Position numbers and translations under genes: made by a program. This document shows, one piece after another, positions 54,369 through 63,584 of a DNA stretch of 64,000 bases. The notes beneath the pieces were generated by a model. It worked only from the letters and a program-made list of their open reading frames with translations. It had not been told where the DNA came from and ran no database searches. The number at the start of each line of letters is the position of its first letter. Positions within the stretch are counted from its first letter, which is position 1. Source of the stretch: Acidicapsa acidisoli (GTDB lineage Bacteria > Acidobacteriota > Terriglobia > Terriglobales > Acidobacteriaceae); assembly GCF_025685625.1 (NCBI RefSeq), contig NZ_JAGSYI010000001.1, positions 1,922,001-1,986,000 on the forward strand, read 5' to 3'.

Positions 54369-54686
54369 ATGCGATCCGACCTGATTTTTGGAGCGACACT
54401 CCATGTCTCCAATCGCTATCTCTTTGTAAAGCTGGCCGCGAAGGCAGTCCGAGAATTGCACAAGCCGGGAGTTCGCGTAGAGGACACAGCCAATGACGTA
54501 TTCAGGCACTTTAGCCGCGCCAACGCGATTGGAGAAATCCGGACGACGCTGGAACCTTCTGGGGCCCGGCCACTCCGTACGAGGCCATTCTCAGCCATTC
54601 CGAGCTATCCCCAAGTCTTCATGCTTGTGCCGGCTAGTGAGGATTCGGATTCCCTATGGGAGGAGGAGTTGGTTCTGTTTGCTTGA
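54369..54686 (+). CDS. Small protein, possibly RNA polymerase omega-like
   Basis: 105 residues. The N-terminal half, FGATLHVSNRYLFVKLAAKA, VRELHKPGVRVEDTANDVFR, recalls the omega (RpoZ) helix pair NRFxLVxxAAKRARxL followed by an acidic V-x-E-D segment; the second half (about 65-105) is not recognised. GGAG is 9 bases before the ATG. The position after a sigma factor and kinase gene would suit a polymerase-binding accessory protein, but this rests on a short similarity. Could be an unrelated helical protein. Confidence 0.45.
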   Translation: MRSDLIFGATLHVSNRYLFVKLAAKAVRELHKPGVRVEDTANDVFRHFSRANAIGEIRTTLEPSGARPLRTRPFSAIPSYPQVFMLVPASEDSDSLWEEELVLFA

Positions 54687-55187
54687 GATGCAGTGCTATT
54701 GAGTAAACAATGGCGAGTGCTGTGGCTGAGCGCGCCTTTTCTCGAGGATCCCATTGAGAGGGGAGATTGAGAACTCGCCATTGGTAGAGTAAATAAATTC
54801 CGGCCTGTCGTCCCCCAGCGAAGTGAGTGAGTCGGCGAAGCGTACGTGATCTCGTCGGACCGTTGCGGTTCGAAGCAGGATTGGCCGTTCATGACAACAA
54901 ATCTCCAATCGGTCTGGCCATCAAATGAGCCCCGAACGAGTTGCACCGATCCAGAACGGTACTTACTTCATGCGGTCCTGGACAATCGGAAATCTCTGCG
55001 AATTGGCAGAATGACGCGTGAGAAACCCAGGGAAAATAAACACGAAACGTGCTTGCGTGGGCGATTAGGGAATAAATCGGAATCTTATGGAATAAATCGG
55101 GAGCACGTCAGTTTACGACGTCAGAGATTTGCAAATCTTGTCAGAGATGCTCATCGACAAACACGAGTCAGGACAGGTAGATCGAGT
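54687..55187. other. 500-base intergenic region with repeats
   Basis: No supportable gene, although the downstream frame stays open. It holds an 11-base inverted repeat (CAATGGCGAGT 54708-54718 and complement 54773-54783) and two direct copies of GGAATAAATCGG at 55069-55080 and 55089-55100, offset 20 bases, about 90 bases before the ferritin-like start. The direct pair is a candidate regulator site. Confidence 0.45.
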
Positions 55188-56312
55188 ATGGAAAATCCCA
55201 TAAGCAACACCAGGCGTTCAGTCGACCGCCGCTCTTTTATGAGGGGCGGTCTTCTGGCAGGTGGCGCAGCTACAATTGGCGCCGGTTTGTTATCAAATGC
55301 CACCCTAGCGCGGGCTCAAGATAGCAGGGAAGACGGTCATCTGGATGCAGGCGACATCGCCATTCTGCGGTTTCTGGCCGCGGCAGAACTCATTGAAGCG
55401 GACCTTTGGATCCAGTATTCGGAATTGGGTGGTATCGGCGACAATCCGCCTATCGAAATCGATCCGAATGAACAGTTGAACCCATATCAGGCTGCGCTCT
55501 CAAACCTCGATTCAGACGGTCCGCAATACATCACCAGCAATACGTTGGATGAAGTAAGCCACGCTACTTTCCTCAATGCCTACCTCGAGTCCAAAGGCGC
55601 CGAGCCGGTCAACTTCGATGAGTTCCGCATACTCCAGGGAAGTCAGGCAACGGGAGCGCAGGACATCGGACGTCTCACTAACCTCATGCACCTCAATGTC
55701 GACACCAGCTGGTTTGTTCGTTATCGCAGCGCAACCAATCCAGACTTCGGCGCAACATTTCCTCAAGCGATCAAAATCAACAACCGCACCGCTATTCCCA
55801 TCACGGACGCGGACTTCAACAACGCCAATCACATTCAGGTGATCGCGAACACAGCGGCGTTTCACTTCGGATACATCGAGCAAGGAGGTTCCAGTTTATA
55901 CGCGGCCATGAATCAGAAGGCGAAGCATCCGGAAGTGGTGCGGATCACGCTGGGCATTGGCGGAGATGAAGTCGCGCACTTTCTGGAATGGGTCGATTTT
56001 GCTGGCAACGGAGTGCAGGCTCCGGTGGCGCCGGTTACAGACTCTGGCTTAACCTTTCCCGACTTCTTCGCCAACCCGCCACTCAAGCCGGCCAGCCTGG
56101 TTCAACCGAGCCTAATCTTCCCGGTGCCATGTGAATTCATAAGCCCTGACCTGCCCCATGTCTCAATCATTCGTCCATTGACAGATCGGTTTGGCGGGGC
56201 TGTTGCTACAATCGCCAGCTTCACGGCCGACGGACTTTTCTTCGGTCAAAGCAAGAAGTTCCTTGCGGTGCTCAACACTCTGGCTGTCGAGGCGGATGCA
56301 GCCCATCGCTAA
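55188..56312 (+). CDS. Tat-exported ferritin-like domain protein
   Basis: 374 residues from ATG 55188; the open frame upstream is not protein-like. A twin-arginine signal (VDRRSFMRGGLLAGGAATIG, residues about 12-31) precedes ILRFLAAAELIEADLWIQYS, the first helix of a ferritin-like four-helix domain with E-E ligands, a long insert (about 75-200), and EVVRITLGIGGDEVAHFLEW with the second ligand set (Asp-Glu-x-x-His). Such proteins bind di-iron or manganese in the periplasm and are often near redox genes. Neighbouring genes: omega-like protein upstream, a TonB receptor and di-heme enzyme downstream on the same strand. Enzymatic activity is unknown. Confidence 0.85.
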   Translation: MENPISNTRRSVDRRSFMRGGLLAGGAATIGAGLLSNATLARAQDSREDGHLDAGDIAILRFLAAAELIEADLWIQYSELGGIGDNPPIEIDPNEQLNPYQAALSNLDSDGPQYITSNTLDEVSHATFLNAYLESKGAEPVNFDEFRILQGSQATGAQDIGRLTNLMHLNVDTSWFVRYRSATNPDFGATFPQAIKINNRTAIPITDADFNNANHIQVIANTAAFHFGYIEQGGSSLYAAMNQKAKHPEVVRITLGIGGDEVAHFLEWVDFAGNGVQAPVAPVTDSGLTFPDFFANPPLKPASLVQPSLIFPVPCEFISPDLPHVSIIRPLTDRFGGAVATIASFTADGLFFGQSKKFLAVLNTLAVEADAAHR

Positions 56313-56380
56313 CCGATTGCCTTGAATTGCAATCAGTTCCAGAGAGTCGGGGTATTGCTGAACGGCAACGCCCCGAGCCT

Positions 56381-56415
56381 GACACCAGTATGAAATTCGA
56401 TTTCATACTGGTGTC
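56381..56415 (+). terminator. Perfect 16-bp hairpin after the ferritin-like gene
   Basis: GACACCAGTATGAAAT (56381-56396), loop TCG, exact complement 56400-56415. It lies 69 bases after the stop of the ferritin-like gene. There is only GTGTT rather than a T-run, so it may be a terminator, an mRNA-stabilising stem or a mobile-element end. Confidence 0.5.
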
Positions 56416-56602
56416 GTGTTTCCGCTGGCGGTACCTCTTGTTCTATCGGCCGCCATCCAACTCGTCAACGCCGAGTGTGGATGAGGACCTAGATCATCAC
56501 AGTGCGAATGTTCTTGCGGAGATCGCGGCAGCAAAGAAATTGCGGTACGCCGCTACCGGCTTCGGTGAAGTCCGCACAACACTCGCGCTCGTATTGTTAT
56601 AA
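56390..56602 (+). pseudogene. Possible decayed omega-like (RpoZ) gene
   Basis: Starts with ATG inside the hairpin: MKFDFILVSCFRWRYLLF, then (shifted frame) LVLSAAIQLVNAE, then back in frame VDEDLDHHSANVLAEIAAAK and KLRY. The parts resemble RpoZ (NRFELVLVAAKRARQL ... VALREIAAGK). It ends GFGEVRTTL, close to GEIRTTL in the 105-residue protein at 54369, so the two may be paralogues. The two compensating frameshifts suggest decay. Confidence 0.35.
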
Positions 56603-57097
56603 AAAATCAAATCGTCCGAACTTTCTCCACTGACGCAGCGTTAAGGATCGGACGGCTATTAAGCGAGACGATTTGTGAAAGCCTGAATCGGCTCCGCAGC
56701 GAATACAAATCATGTCTCAACTCCAATCTGAGCCATATCTGCTTGCTCGGAATAAACTAACTCATCCCCAGTTTACTTCTATACATGACTCATAGGCAGG
56801 CGGGCACCTATGTCGCTGAGGTCTCCCCAGATGGATCACCAACAACGAGCCCCGGAGTCGACTCAAAGTCCTACGGGGTAGTCCATGCCTAGTTCCAATT
56901 TGGACAAGGGCAACGACCGGTTGTAGGCGGTACATGTACGGCGATTTATCGATTCAGGCCCAGGAATGGTGCGCAGTAATTGTGCTCGTACCCTTGCGCC
57001 GACACAGGTTACCTGACATTGCCGCTCTGAGGCCTTGAGACTCGGGCGTTCTACAAGACGCCTAAACAACAACGTTCAATCAAACGGTGAAACCGGG
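56603..57097. other. 495-base leader of the second TonB receptor gene
   Basis: No gene supported. A minus-strand 69-codon frame (56863-57072) has no ribosome site and an arginine-rich, non-protein-like composition. The region probably holds the receptor promoter; I cannot identify -35/-10 elements with confidence. Confidence 0.45.
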
Positions 57098-60000
57098 ATG
57101 GAAACTATGAGCAGTCAAAAACAAATGGCAATGCTCCGCTTTGGCCAGTGCGGGCGAACACTCTCTCAACAACTTAAGACGTCAATTTTCTGTCTGACGA
57201 TCTTAGCTTTACTTACTTCTCCAGTCTTTGCGCAGCTGACTACTGCCGATATCCTTGGAACGGTCAGCGATGCCTCAGGCGCAGCCGTTCCCAATGCCAA
57301 TATAACCCTCATCAACCTTGGGACGAACGAGGCCCGCGCAGCCCAGTCTAATGGCTCCGGCGACTACAGTTTCACACTTCTGCCTGTCGGCCATTACTCA
57401 GTCACCGTCAAAGCCGACGGTTTTCAGGTATCAATCACAAAAGATCTGGCGATTGAAGCAGGGGATCGCGCGCGAGACGACGTCCGCCTCCAACTCGGCT
57501 CCGCGTCCACTGTGGTCGAAGTCACTGCAAGTACACCTCTTCTGCAGGCCGACAGTGCTACGGTGAGTTCTACGGTTACCTCAATGGCTGTCCAGGACCT
57601 TCCGCTTAACGGCCGCAACTTCGTTCAGCTTGTGCAGCTTGTTCCCGGGGCGAACGAAGGGCCCGGCAACGGGCTAAGCAGTGGTGGCCGGCCTGACGAC
57701 CGGCGCACCAATGCTGCCGGCATTTCTGTCAACGGACAGGACGATACGCTCAACAACTGGGTGGTCGACGGTATCGACGACAACGAACGTATTATCGGAT
57801 CGATCGGAGTCAAGCCCAACGTCGAAGGTATTCAAGAGATCACGGTTCAGACCAACAGCTACGCGCCGGAAGCTGGCCGCACGGCCGGTGGCGTGATCAA
57901 TGTCGTCACGCGCTCTGGAACGAATCAGTTCCATGGCAGCGCCTACGAGTTCTTCCGCAACGATATCTTTGACGGCCGTAACGTCTTCCAGACGACCGGA
58001 GCCAAGCCCGAACTGCGTCAGAACCAGTTCGGCGGCAGCATCGGTGGTCCTGTGATCAAAGACAAGACCTTTTTCTACTTCGACTATGAGGGATTGCGGG
58101 TGGTTTCGGGCGTTACTTATGTCAAGACCGTGCCTACGCTAACGGAGTACAACGACATCAACAGCATTGGTGGAGGTAGCCCCCAGGCGCTGCTATCGGC
58201 AGCGAATGGCACAGCAGGACTCGCCATTGACCCAGTCGCATTGAACTATCTGAAGCTGTTTCCAGCGCCTAACACTGGCGGGGCTGGCCAATTGACAAAT
58301 AACTTCACAATCAGCCCCAACAAGACGCAGTTCAGCAATACCTACGACGCTCGGGTCGATCATAAACTCAACGACCGGAACTTAGTCTTCGGACGCTTTG
58401 CGTACAACAACATTGCCACTTTCACACCGCCTGGACTGGGCACCGTGAATGGTCTTCAGATTAGCGGAGGCAGGTTCGACTTTGACGGTCCCGCAACCGA
58501 TGTGGCCCAGCAGTATGCCTTGGGTTACACGCACATCTTTACCCCAAGCCTCCTGCTTGACTTGAGGGCGGCGTTCACTCATATCAACAACCTCTCTCTC
58601 CCGCTCAACTTTGGCGCCGGCGCGGATGCGACGGTCGGCTTTCCCGCGATCCAGACTTCCTTCAGTCCCTTCGCAAACTCTCTGACCCCAGTATCGGTAG
58701 GTCCTTTCTCAGATCTTGGCGATGGCGCGTTCGTGCCTCTTCAGGATATCGACAACACTTTCCAGTACGCCGGTACAATTAGCTGGACGAAAGGCAATCA
58801 CAACATCAAGGCTGGTGGAAGCTTTCTGCGTAGACAGGCCAGAAACGTGCAAAGCGCCTCCGCAGCCGGAGCATATGGATTCGGTCTTGTAACCGACAGC
58901 AACGCAGATCTGACGACACAGCAGGACAACCAGCTAGCATCAACCCTGGTTGGCGCCTTTCAAAACGATACGCGCAACTTCAACCTGAACCCGCCCGACT
59001 ATCGCAGTTACGAATCGAGCGGCTTTGTGCAAGACAGTTGGAAGGTCAACTCGAAGCTCACGATCATTGGCGGTTTTCGCTACGACGTGTTTACGCCCTT
59101 CACGGAAGCGCACAACCGTATCTCGAACTTTGACTTTCCGCAGGCGCTTTTGTCCACTTCGGCAAATGTCACGGATGCACTCAAGATCGCTGGCGTGAAC
59201 GGCGTCGACGGACACGTTAACATTCCGACCGACTATTCCAACTTCGCTCCACGCCTCGGTTTCTCGCTGTCGCTGACGCCGTTAACAGTTGTGCGCGGAG
59301 GCTACGGACTCAGCTTCTTTCCCGGCAATTACACCTCCAACGCCGATCTGAAGAATGCCCCGTTTACCTCTGTGTTCAGCCCTAATTGCCAGTCCAGCTT
59401 AGCCGTACAAATTGAACAGGACCAGGGAATCAATCCTGCTTCGCAAAACCCAAGCTGCGCAACTGTGGTAGGCGCGCCAACGGCCTTTGACCAGGGGCTG
59501 CCTGTTCCCTCGGCCCCAAGTATTTCTAATCTTGCGAATATCCCCGCTCTGTCGTTCGTAGCCGAAGCTCCCAAATTCAGGTCGGCTCTCATTCAGCAGT
59601 TCAATCTGCAGGTTGAACGACAGTGGGGCGCTAACGTCGTCACGGTTGGCTACGTCGGGAACATTGGCCAGCATCTGCCGGAATCCATCAATAACATCAA
59701 CCAGCCTGCACCATTCAATCCCATCACCAATCCCGCTGGGTCGGCTCGTCCGCTCAACAATCAGTTGCCCAATCTCGCTGGGGTGAGTTACATCCAAAGC
59801 GAGGGTGTCTCGAACTATAACGCTTTACAGACATCTTTCCAGCGCCGCTTTAGCGAGGGTCTGGCCTTCGATGCGAACTATACGTGGGGCAAGGGATTGA
59901 GTGACATCACCGGCTTTTCTCAGCAAGGCGGTAACCAAGGTTGGAGCAATGCCGATCCAAACCACATCCGTCAGATCGAGTACGGCATTGCGGAGAACGA

Positions 60001-60595
60001 CATTCAAAACCGCTTCGCTCTCTCGCTTAACTATCAGCTGCAGTACGGAAAGAACTTTACTGGCGTCAAGAAGATTGCTCTCTCCGGATGGCAAGCCAAT
60101 GCTATCTCTGCATGGCAGAGCGGTAAACCGTTCACCATTACCGAGACCGGCAGCGGCGCCGATAACCCTCTCGAAAGCGATGGCGAGCAGCATGGCTACA
60201 ACAATCGCGCCACCCCACTTAACAGCGGAGGTCAGGATCGTCCCAACCAGATCAAGAATCCTCACGTCAACAATAAGAGTCTGGCCGAATTCTTCGATCC
60301 TACGGCCTTCGCCCCTCAACCACTCGGAACGATTGGAAACACCCAGCGCAACTCGCAGTTCGGACCTGATTTCCGTCATGTCGACCTCTCCATCTTCAAG
60401 GACTTTGCGGTCAAGGAAGGTGTAAAGTTGCAGTTCCGAGCAGAGAGCTTCAATATCTCGAACACGCCGAACTTCTACATCGGAAATGGCAGCAGCGGAG
60501 CAAGCTTCGGAAACCCGGCCTTCGGAGGCATCTCGCAGACCGATCCCAACTACACTCCACGAGAGTACCAATTTGCTCTCAAGGCGCAATTCTAA
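57098..60595 (+). CDS. Oar-type TonB-dependent receptor with carboxypeptidase-regulatory domain
   Basis: 1165 residues from ATG 57098 (ATG 57107 is an alternative). Signal peptide KTSIFCLTILALLTSPVFAQ (about 30-49), carboxypeptidase-regulatory Ig-like domain (about 53-140, TADILGTVSDASGAAVPNAN), plug (about 150-280, NGRNFVQLVQLVPGANEGPG; NSYAPEAGRTAGGVINVVTR) and a barrel of about 850 residues ending YQFALKAQF. It is only distantly similar to the 28.7-kb receptor (plug motif and C-terminus shared). A terminator follows. With the ferritin-like protein upstream and the di-heme enzyme downstream, a metal- or heme-related ligand is conceivable, but Oar proteins commonly handle glycans. Confidence 0.93.
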   Translation: METMSSQKQMAMLRFGQCGRTLSQQLKTSIFCLTILALLTSPVFAQLTTADILGTVSDASGAAVPNANITLINLGTNEARAAQSNGSGDYSFTLLPVGHYSVTVKADGFQVSITKDLAIEAGDRARDDVRLQLGSASTVVEVTASTPLLQADSATVSSTVTSMAVQDLPLNGRNFVQLVQLVPGANEGPGNGLSSGGRPDDRRTNAAGISVNGQDDTLNNWVVDGIDDNERIIGSIGVKPNVEGIQEITVQTNSYAPEAGRTAGGVINVVTRSGTNQFHGSAYEFFRNDIFDGRNVFQTTGAKPELRQNQFGGSIGGPVIKDKTFFYFDYEGLRVVSGVTYVKTVPTLTEYNDINSIGGGSPQALLSAANGTAGLAIDPVALNYLKLFPAPNTGGAGQLTNNFTISPNKTQFSNTYDARVDHKLNDRNLVFGRFAYNNIATFTPPGLGTVNGLQISGGRFDFDGPATDVAQQYALGYTHIFTPSLLLDLRAAFTHINNLSLPLNFGAGADATVGFPAIQTSFSPFANSLTPVSVGPFSDLGDGAFVPLQDIDNTFQYAGTISWTKGNHNIKAGGSFLRRQARNVQSASAAGAYGFGLVTDSNADLTTQQDNQLASTLVGAFQNDTRNFNLNPPDYRSYESSGFVQDSWKVNSKLTIIGGFRYDVFTPFTEAHNRISNFDFPQALLSTSANVTDALKIAGVNGVDGHVNIPTDYSNFAPRLGFSLSLTPLTVVRGGYGLSFFPGNYTSNADLKNAPFTSVFSPNCQSSLAVQIEQDQGINPASQNPSCATVVGAPTAFDQGLPVPSAPSISNLANIPALSFVAEAPKFRSALIQQFNLQVERQWGANVVTVGYVGNIGQHLPESINNINQPAPFNPITNPAGSARPLNNQLPNLAGVSYIQSEGVSNYNALQTSFQRRFSEGLAFDANYTWGKGLSDITGFSQQGGNQGWSNADPNHIRQIEYGIAENDIQNRFALSLNYQLQYGKNFTGVKKIALSGWQANAISAWQSGKPFTITETGSGADNPLESDGEQHGYNNRATPLNSGGQDRPNQIKNPHVNNKSLAEFFDPTAFAPQPLGTIGNTQRNSQFGPDFRHVDLSIFKDFAVKEGVKLQFRAESFNISNTPNFYIGNGSSGASFGNPAFGGISQTDPNYTPREYQFALKAQF

Positions 60596-60616
60596 ACAAC
60601 GCAACGCAGCGAACTC

Positions 60617-60645
60617 GCAGGCGAAGAGGAATCCTCTTCGCCTGC
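60617..60645 (+). terminator. Terminator of the TonB receptor gene
   Basis: 14-bp perfect inverted repeat GCAGGCGAAGAGGA / TCCTCTTCGCCTGC around a single A (effective loop about 8), 21 bases after the stop codon, followed by the moderately T-rich AGTTCTTGCTTGC. Confidence 0.65.
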
Positions 60646-61036
60646 AGTTCTTGCTTGCTATCGGCAGAGCTAATAATGAAGCGAAGAGCCGCCCCTCGAT
60701 CTATTTCTAGAGCAGTTGAAGAAGGTTAGAACCCGCAGGAGTCTTGACTCGCAACCATTCTCTGCAATCCACGGGCTTTTCACTCGAATTGCCGACCCAT
60801 TGCCATCAGCGCAGTTTTTACTGCAAGCCATCATCTGTCACGATGACTTACAAGATTTTTCTGCTTCGCTGTGGGAATAATTCTCGCGCAATCCAGTTGG
60901 GATGAGTACAGGACTTGTGGCTCTAGGCCCGCGGCTCTCGATCGTCAGGTCGCAGCTCTCAGCATTCGAGGTCAACGGATCGGTCAGCTTATGTCTCGCA
61001 CCCGCATAGACTGCGGTATTTTTCGGAGGAAGGTTC
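60646..61036. other. Intergenic region before the di-heme gene
   Basis: About 390 bases with no gene seen. It ends in GGAGGAAGGTTC, an excellent ribosome-binding site for the ATG at 61037. Confidence 0.5.
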
Positions 61037-62326
61037 ATGCTCATATCCCCTCGGAGTAAGGTTTTCCTTTGTTCTTGCCTTCTCGCGGCATCAATCGCGT
61101 TAGGCACAGGATTCGTTAGAGTCGCAGCGAAGTCGGCAACTGAAGCGCCAGCCGGATTCAACACTCCTAGTTTCAACGGACAACACAGTATCAGCAACGG
61201 AATTGTCGAGCCAGCCGGAGACACATTCGCGCTGGATCAGCAGATCTATGAGGAGAATGAGACGGTGGCCGGCGGGCTTGGGCCTGTGTATAACGCCACC
61301 AGTTGTGTCACTTGTCATCAGAATCCGAATAGTGGGGCAGCCAGCCAGATCACGGAACTTCGGGTTGGACACAAGGATGCAAATGGCAACTTCGTAAACC
61401 CGACCGTCTTTATCAATGACGGCAAGAACACGATTACCGGCAGGTCGATTGTCAATGATCGCGCGATTGGTCCGCAGGCGCAGGAACACATCCCTGCGAC
61501 AGAGAACATTCGCACCCTGCGCGCCGCCCTCAACACTCTGGGGGATGGATTTGTCGAAGCCATCGACGATCAGACTTTGATCGAGATCGCGGAGCAACAA
61601 GCGCAATTGAGCGAAGGTAGAATTCATGGTGAGGTTGTCCAGGCGCCGATCTTTGAAGCTCCTGGGCAGACCCGCGTGGGACGCTTTGGCTGGAAAGACC
61701 AGCACAGCAGTTTGCTCTCGTTTATTGCGGACGCCTATCTCAATGAGATGGGAATCACCAATCGACTACGCCCCACGGAGGTTACTCAAGTTCTCAATAC
61801 CACGACGGGCATTAACGATCAGCCAGATAACCTCGGCTTGGCCGATATCGATCACTTTGCTCAGTTCATACGTGGCACCATGGTACCGCCTCGAGACACG
61901 GCCCTTGCCACGACCCCTGCAGCGCTAAGGGGCCAACAGCTATTTCATCAAATCGGTTGCAGCGTTTGCCACGTGCAATCCATCACTACAGCGCCAGCTG
62001 GGACAGCCATCGACGGGGGCATGTTTACAGTTCCAGAGGCGCTGGGTGACAAGATCATCCATCCTTTCAGCGACTTCTTGTTGCATGACATCGGGACCGG
62101 AGATGGAATTGTCCAAGTCGGCCCGCAAGACACGGCAAATAAGTTGAGAACCGCGCCACTCTGGGGTTTGCGTACAAAGGCGCGCTTCATGCACGACCTG
62201 AGATCGCTGTCGCTTACAGACGCTATCTTGCGTCATGAGGAAGAAGCACACGAGCCGGCTCGGCACTTTAGGGAAATGGAGCCCGAGGAGAGAGAGGCGT
62301 TGCTCACCTTTTTGAGATCTCTGTGA
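61037..62326 (+). CDS. Di-heme c-type oxidoreductase (thiol oxidoreductase/DUF1111-like)
   Basis: 429 residues, ATG 61037 with GGAGGAAGG upstream. Signal peptide (VFLCSCLLAASIALGTGFVR), then two CxxCH heme-binding sites: ATSCVTCHQNPNSGAA (about 90) and IGCSVCHVQSITTAPA (about 310). The LGDGFVEAIDDQTLIEIAEQ, GRFGWKDQHSSLLSF and APLWGLRTKARFMHDLRSLS motifs are those of DUF1111/di-heme oxidoredux proteins related to MauG/CcpA peroxidases. It is periplasmic and probably transfers electrons in oxidation or peroxide reduction. It is the last gene of the plus-strand run beginning at 52.4 kb and follows a TonB receptor, with a terminator between. Confidence 0.9.
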   Translation: MLISPRSKVFLCSCLLAASIALGTGFVRVAAKSATEAPAGFNTPSFNGQHSISNGIVEPAGDTFALDQQIYEENETVAGGLGPVYNATSCVTCHQNPNSGAASQITELRVGHKDANGNFVNPTVFINDGKNTITGRSIVNDRAIGPQAQEHIPATENIRTLRAALNTLGDGFVEAIDDQTLIEIAEQQAQLSEGRIHGEVVQAPIFEAPGQTRVGRFGWKDQHSSLLSFIADAYLNEMGITNRLRPTEVTQVLNTTTGINDQPDNLGLADIDHFAQFIRGTMVPPRDTALATTPAALRGQQLFHQIGCSVCHVQSITTAPAGTAIDGGMFTVPEALGDKIIHPFSDFLLHDIGTGDGIVQVGPQDTANKLRTAPLWGLRTKARFMHDLRSLSLTDAILRHEEEAHEPARHFREMEPEEREALLTFLRSL

Positions 62327-62881
62327 CGGCCTACGCGACGATCGGCCTCGAACTGGCCCGCTGCGTCTGAGGAATTACCGATGCGAGGTGAGCACAGCAG
62401 CGGGTCTGGATCTGGGCGCAAGATGAGCGAGCGCTACGCGCGTCAACTGGCCAATCAGCCAGGTGGCACGCAGCGTCCGCGCTTGAGATAGTTTGAACTG
62501 CGGGTTCCGCATGCACATGCAAGGGCTATATCGAGTGAACCAGCTGATATGTGCTCGCACTGCCAAGTGCGGTTTGAGGTCTCGTTGGACTCCGCGATGA
62601 CTGCGGATGACGAGCTGTGATTTGGGACGAAGCTGGCCCATTTTTTAAGCCAAGAGAATCGCTAGGTCCAGTCAATGATACGTTGCGCGGGAATCGACAT
62701 GGTGCCACAGCTCATACTGGATCTTGAGATTGAAGGGCAGCAGAGAGGCGAGAAGAAGGAAATGCAGCGGCCAAAGTGGCTGCATCTAGTTCATATCTTG
62801 CGCGAAAAAGGAAAAAGTTTAGCCCGGTGCGGTTCCTGAAGACTTGCGCCTGCACCACGATGTCGGAATCTTCGCTCAGCC
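62327..62881. other. Decayed/noncoding 555 bases
   Basis: No intact gene. One short frame reads SSEPADMCSHCQVRFEVSLD with a Cys pair, and another, up to a stop near 62838, KKEMQRPKWLHLVHILREKG followed by KSLARCGS. They may be broken parts of the anti-sigma gene whose C-terminus follows. Confidence 0.4.
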
Positions 62882-63157
62882 TTGCCTCCAGACACCACTC
62901 TCATAGGTGCAGACCTCACCTATTTCAACGGCCAACCGGCAGCGCTGCTTCTCTTTACTATTCACAAGCACCAGGTTTCCATCTTCCTGATCCAGCGAGC
63001 AAACGGCTCTGTCACTGCGCTGCGCAGTACCCAGGCGGGTTTCACGATTGACTCCGCCAACACACGAGACCTCTGCATTCTTGCCGTCAGCAACGTCAAT
63101 CCTGCCGAGCTCGAACTCCTCGTTGCGTCTCTGGTGCGAGCCCAGTCAAACTCTTAG
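62882..63157 (+). pseudogene. C-terminal fragment of a membrane anti-sigma factor
   Basis: 91 codons: PPDTTLIGADLTYFNGQPAA, LLLFTIHKHQVSIFLIQRAN, STQAGFTIDSANTRDLCILA, VSNVNPAELELLVASLVRAQ. This is the characteristic periplasmic beta domain of zf-HC2-type anti-sigma factors (LIGGRLxYxNGRPxAxLVYxxxxHxIxLFV ... AVSDLNxxEL). The zinc-finger, membrane helix and proper start are missing, so it is a remnant. It precedes, rather than follows, an ECF sigma gene, so it probably belonged to another pair. Confidence 0.6.
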
Positions 63158-63584
63158 CTCTTAGGGATATTGCGGGCGGCGTCTCTTGTTCTAGTGTCCG
63201 ACTACCTGATCGAGGCCATTCTAGCCAGTCCGTTCGTGCAATGCCGCGTCCTGAACGATGCTGCAGCGGCGATGGTCTATTCAAGCAACATTTATTTCAG
63301 TCGCGCGAAGCGGAACCATTTCTTCTCAGGTGTTCCGCCGAGTCCACTGCTTCATCTCTGGTTCCTGACCAGAAGGCCGCAGTTTCGTCCTGCCGCGCTT
63401 CCACGGTCAAACTGTTTCCGGTGGAGGGAATAAAGCCGTCGAGCGCCAGTTTAACACCATGAGCGCGACGCCGGGGATGAACCGGAAACTCAGATACTTC
63501 GAAGCAAGGCCTTCGAGCACGACGGCGTCGCGTTAGCGTTTACACAGACTCCAGACTCAAAGTGTTGTCGCATCGGAGAAGGTA
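63158..63584. other. 427 bases without recognised gene
   Basis: All frames are short or poor; a stretch near 63440-63530 (RQFNTMSATPGMNRKLRYFE in one frame) is open for about 40 codons but is not recognised. GGAGAAGG at the right end is the ribosome site of the sigma gene. Confidence 0.4.

Noticed and set aside
54846-55187. N-terminal 114-codon extension of the ferritin-like gene
   Set aside because: Not protein-like, precedes a standard Tat signal, and contains the direct repeats of a likely control region.
61970-61980. Another CACGTG site in the di-heme gene as a second parS
   Set aside because: The flanking bases do not extend the palindrome and it is inside a coding sequence next to a CxxCH motif.
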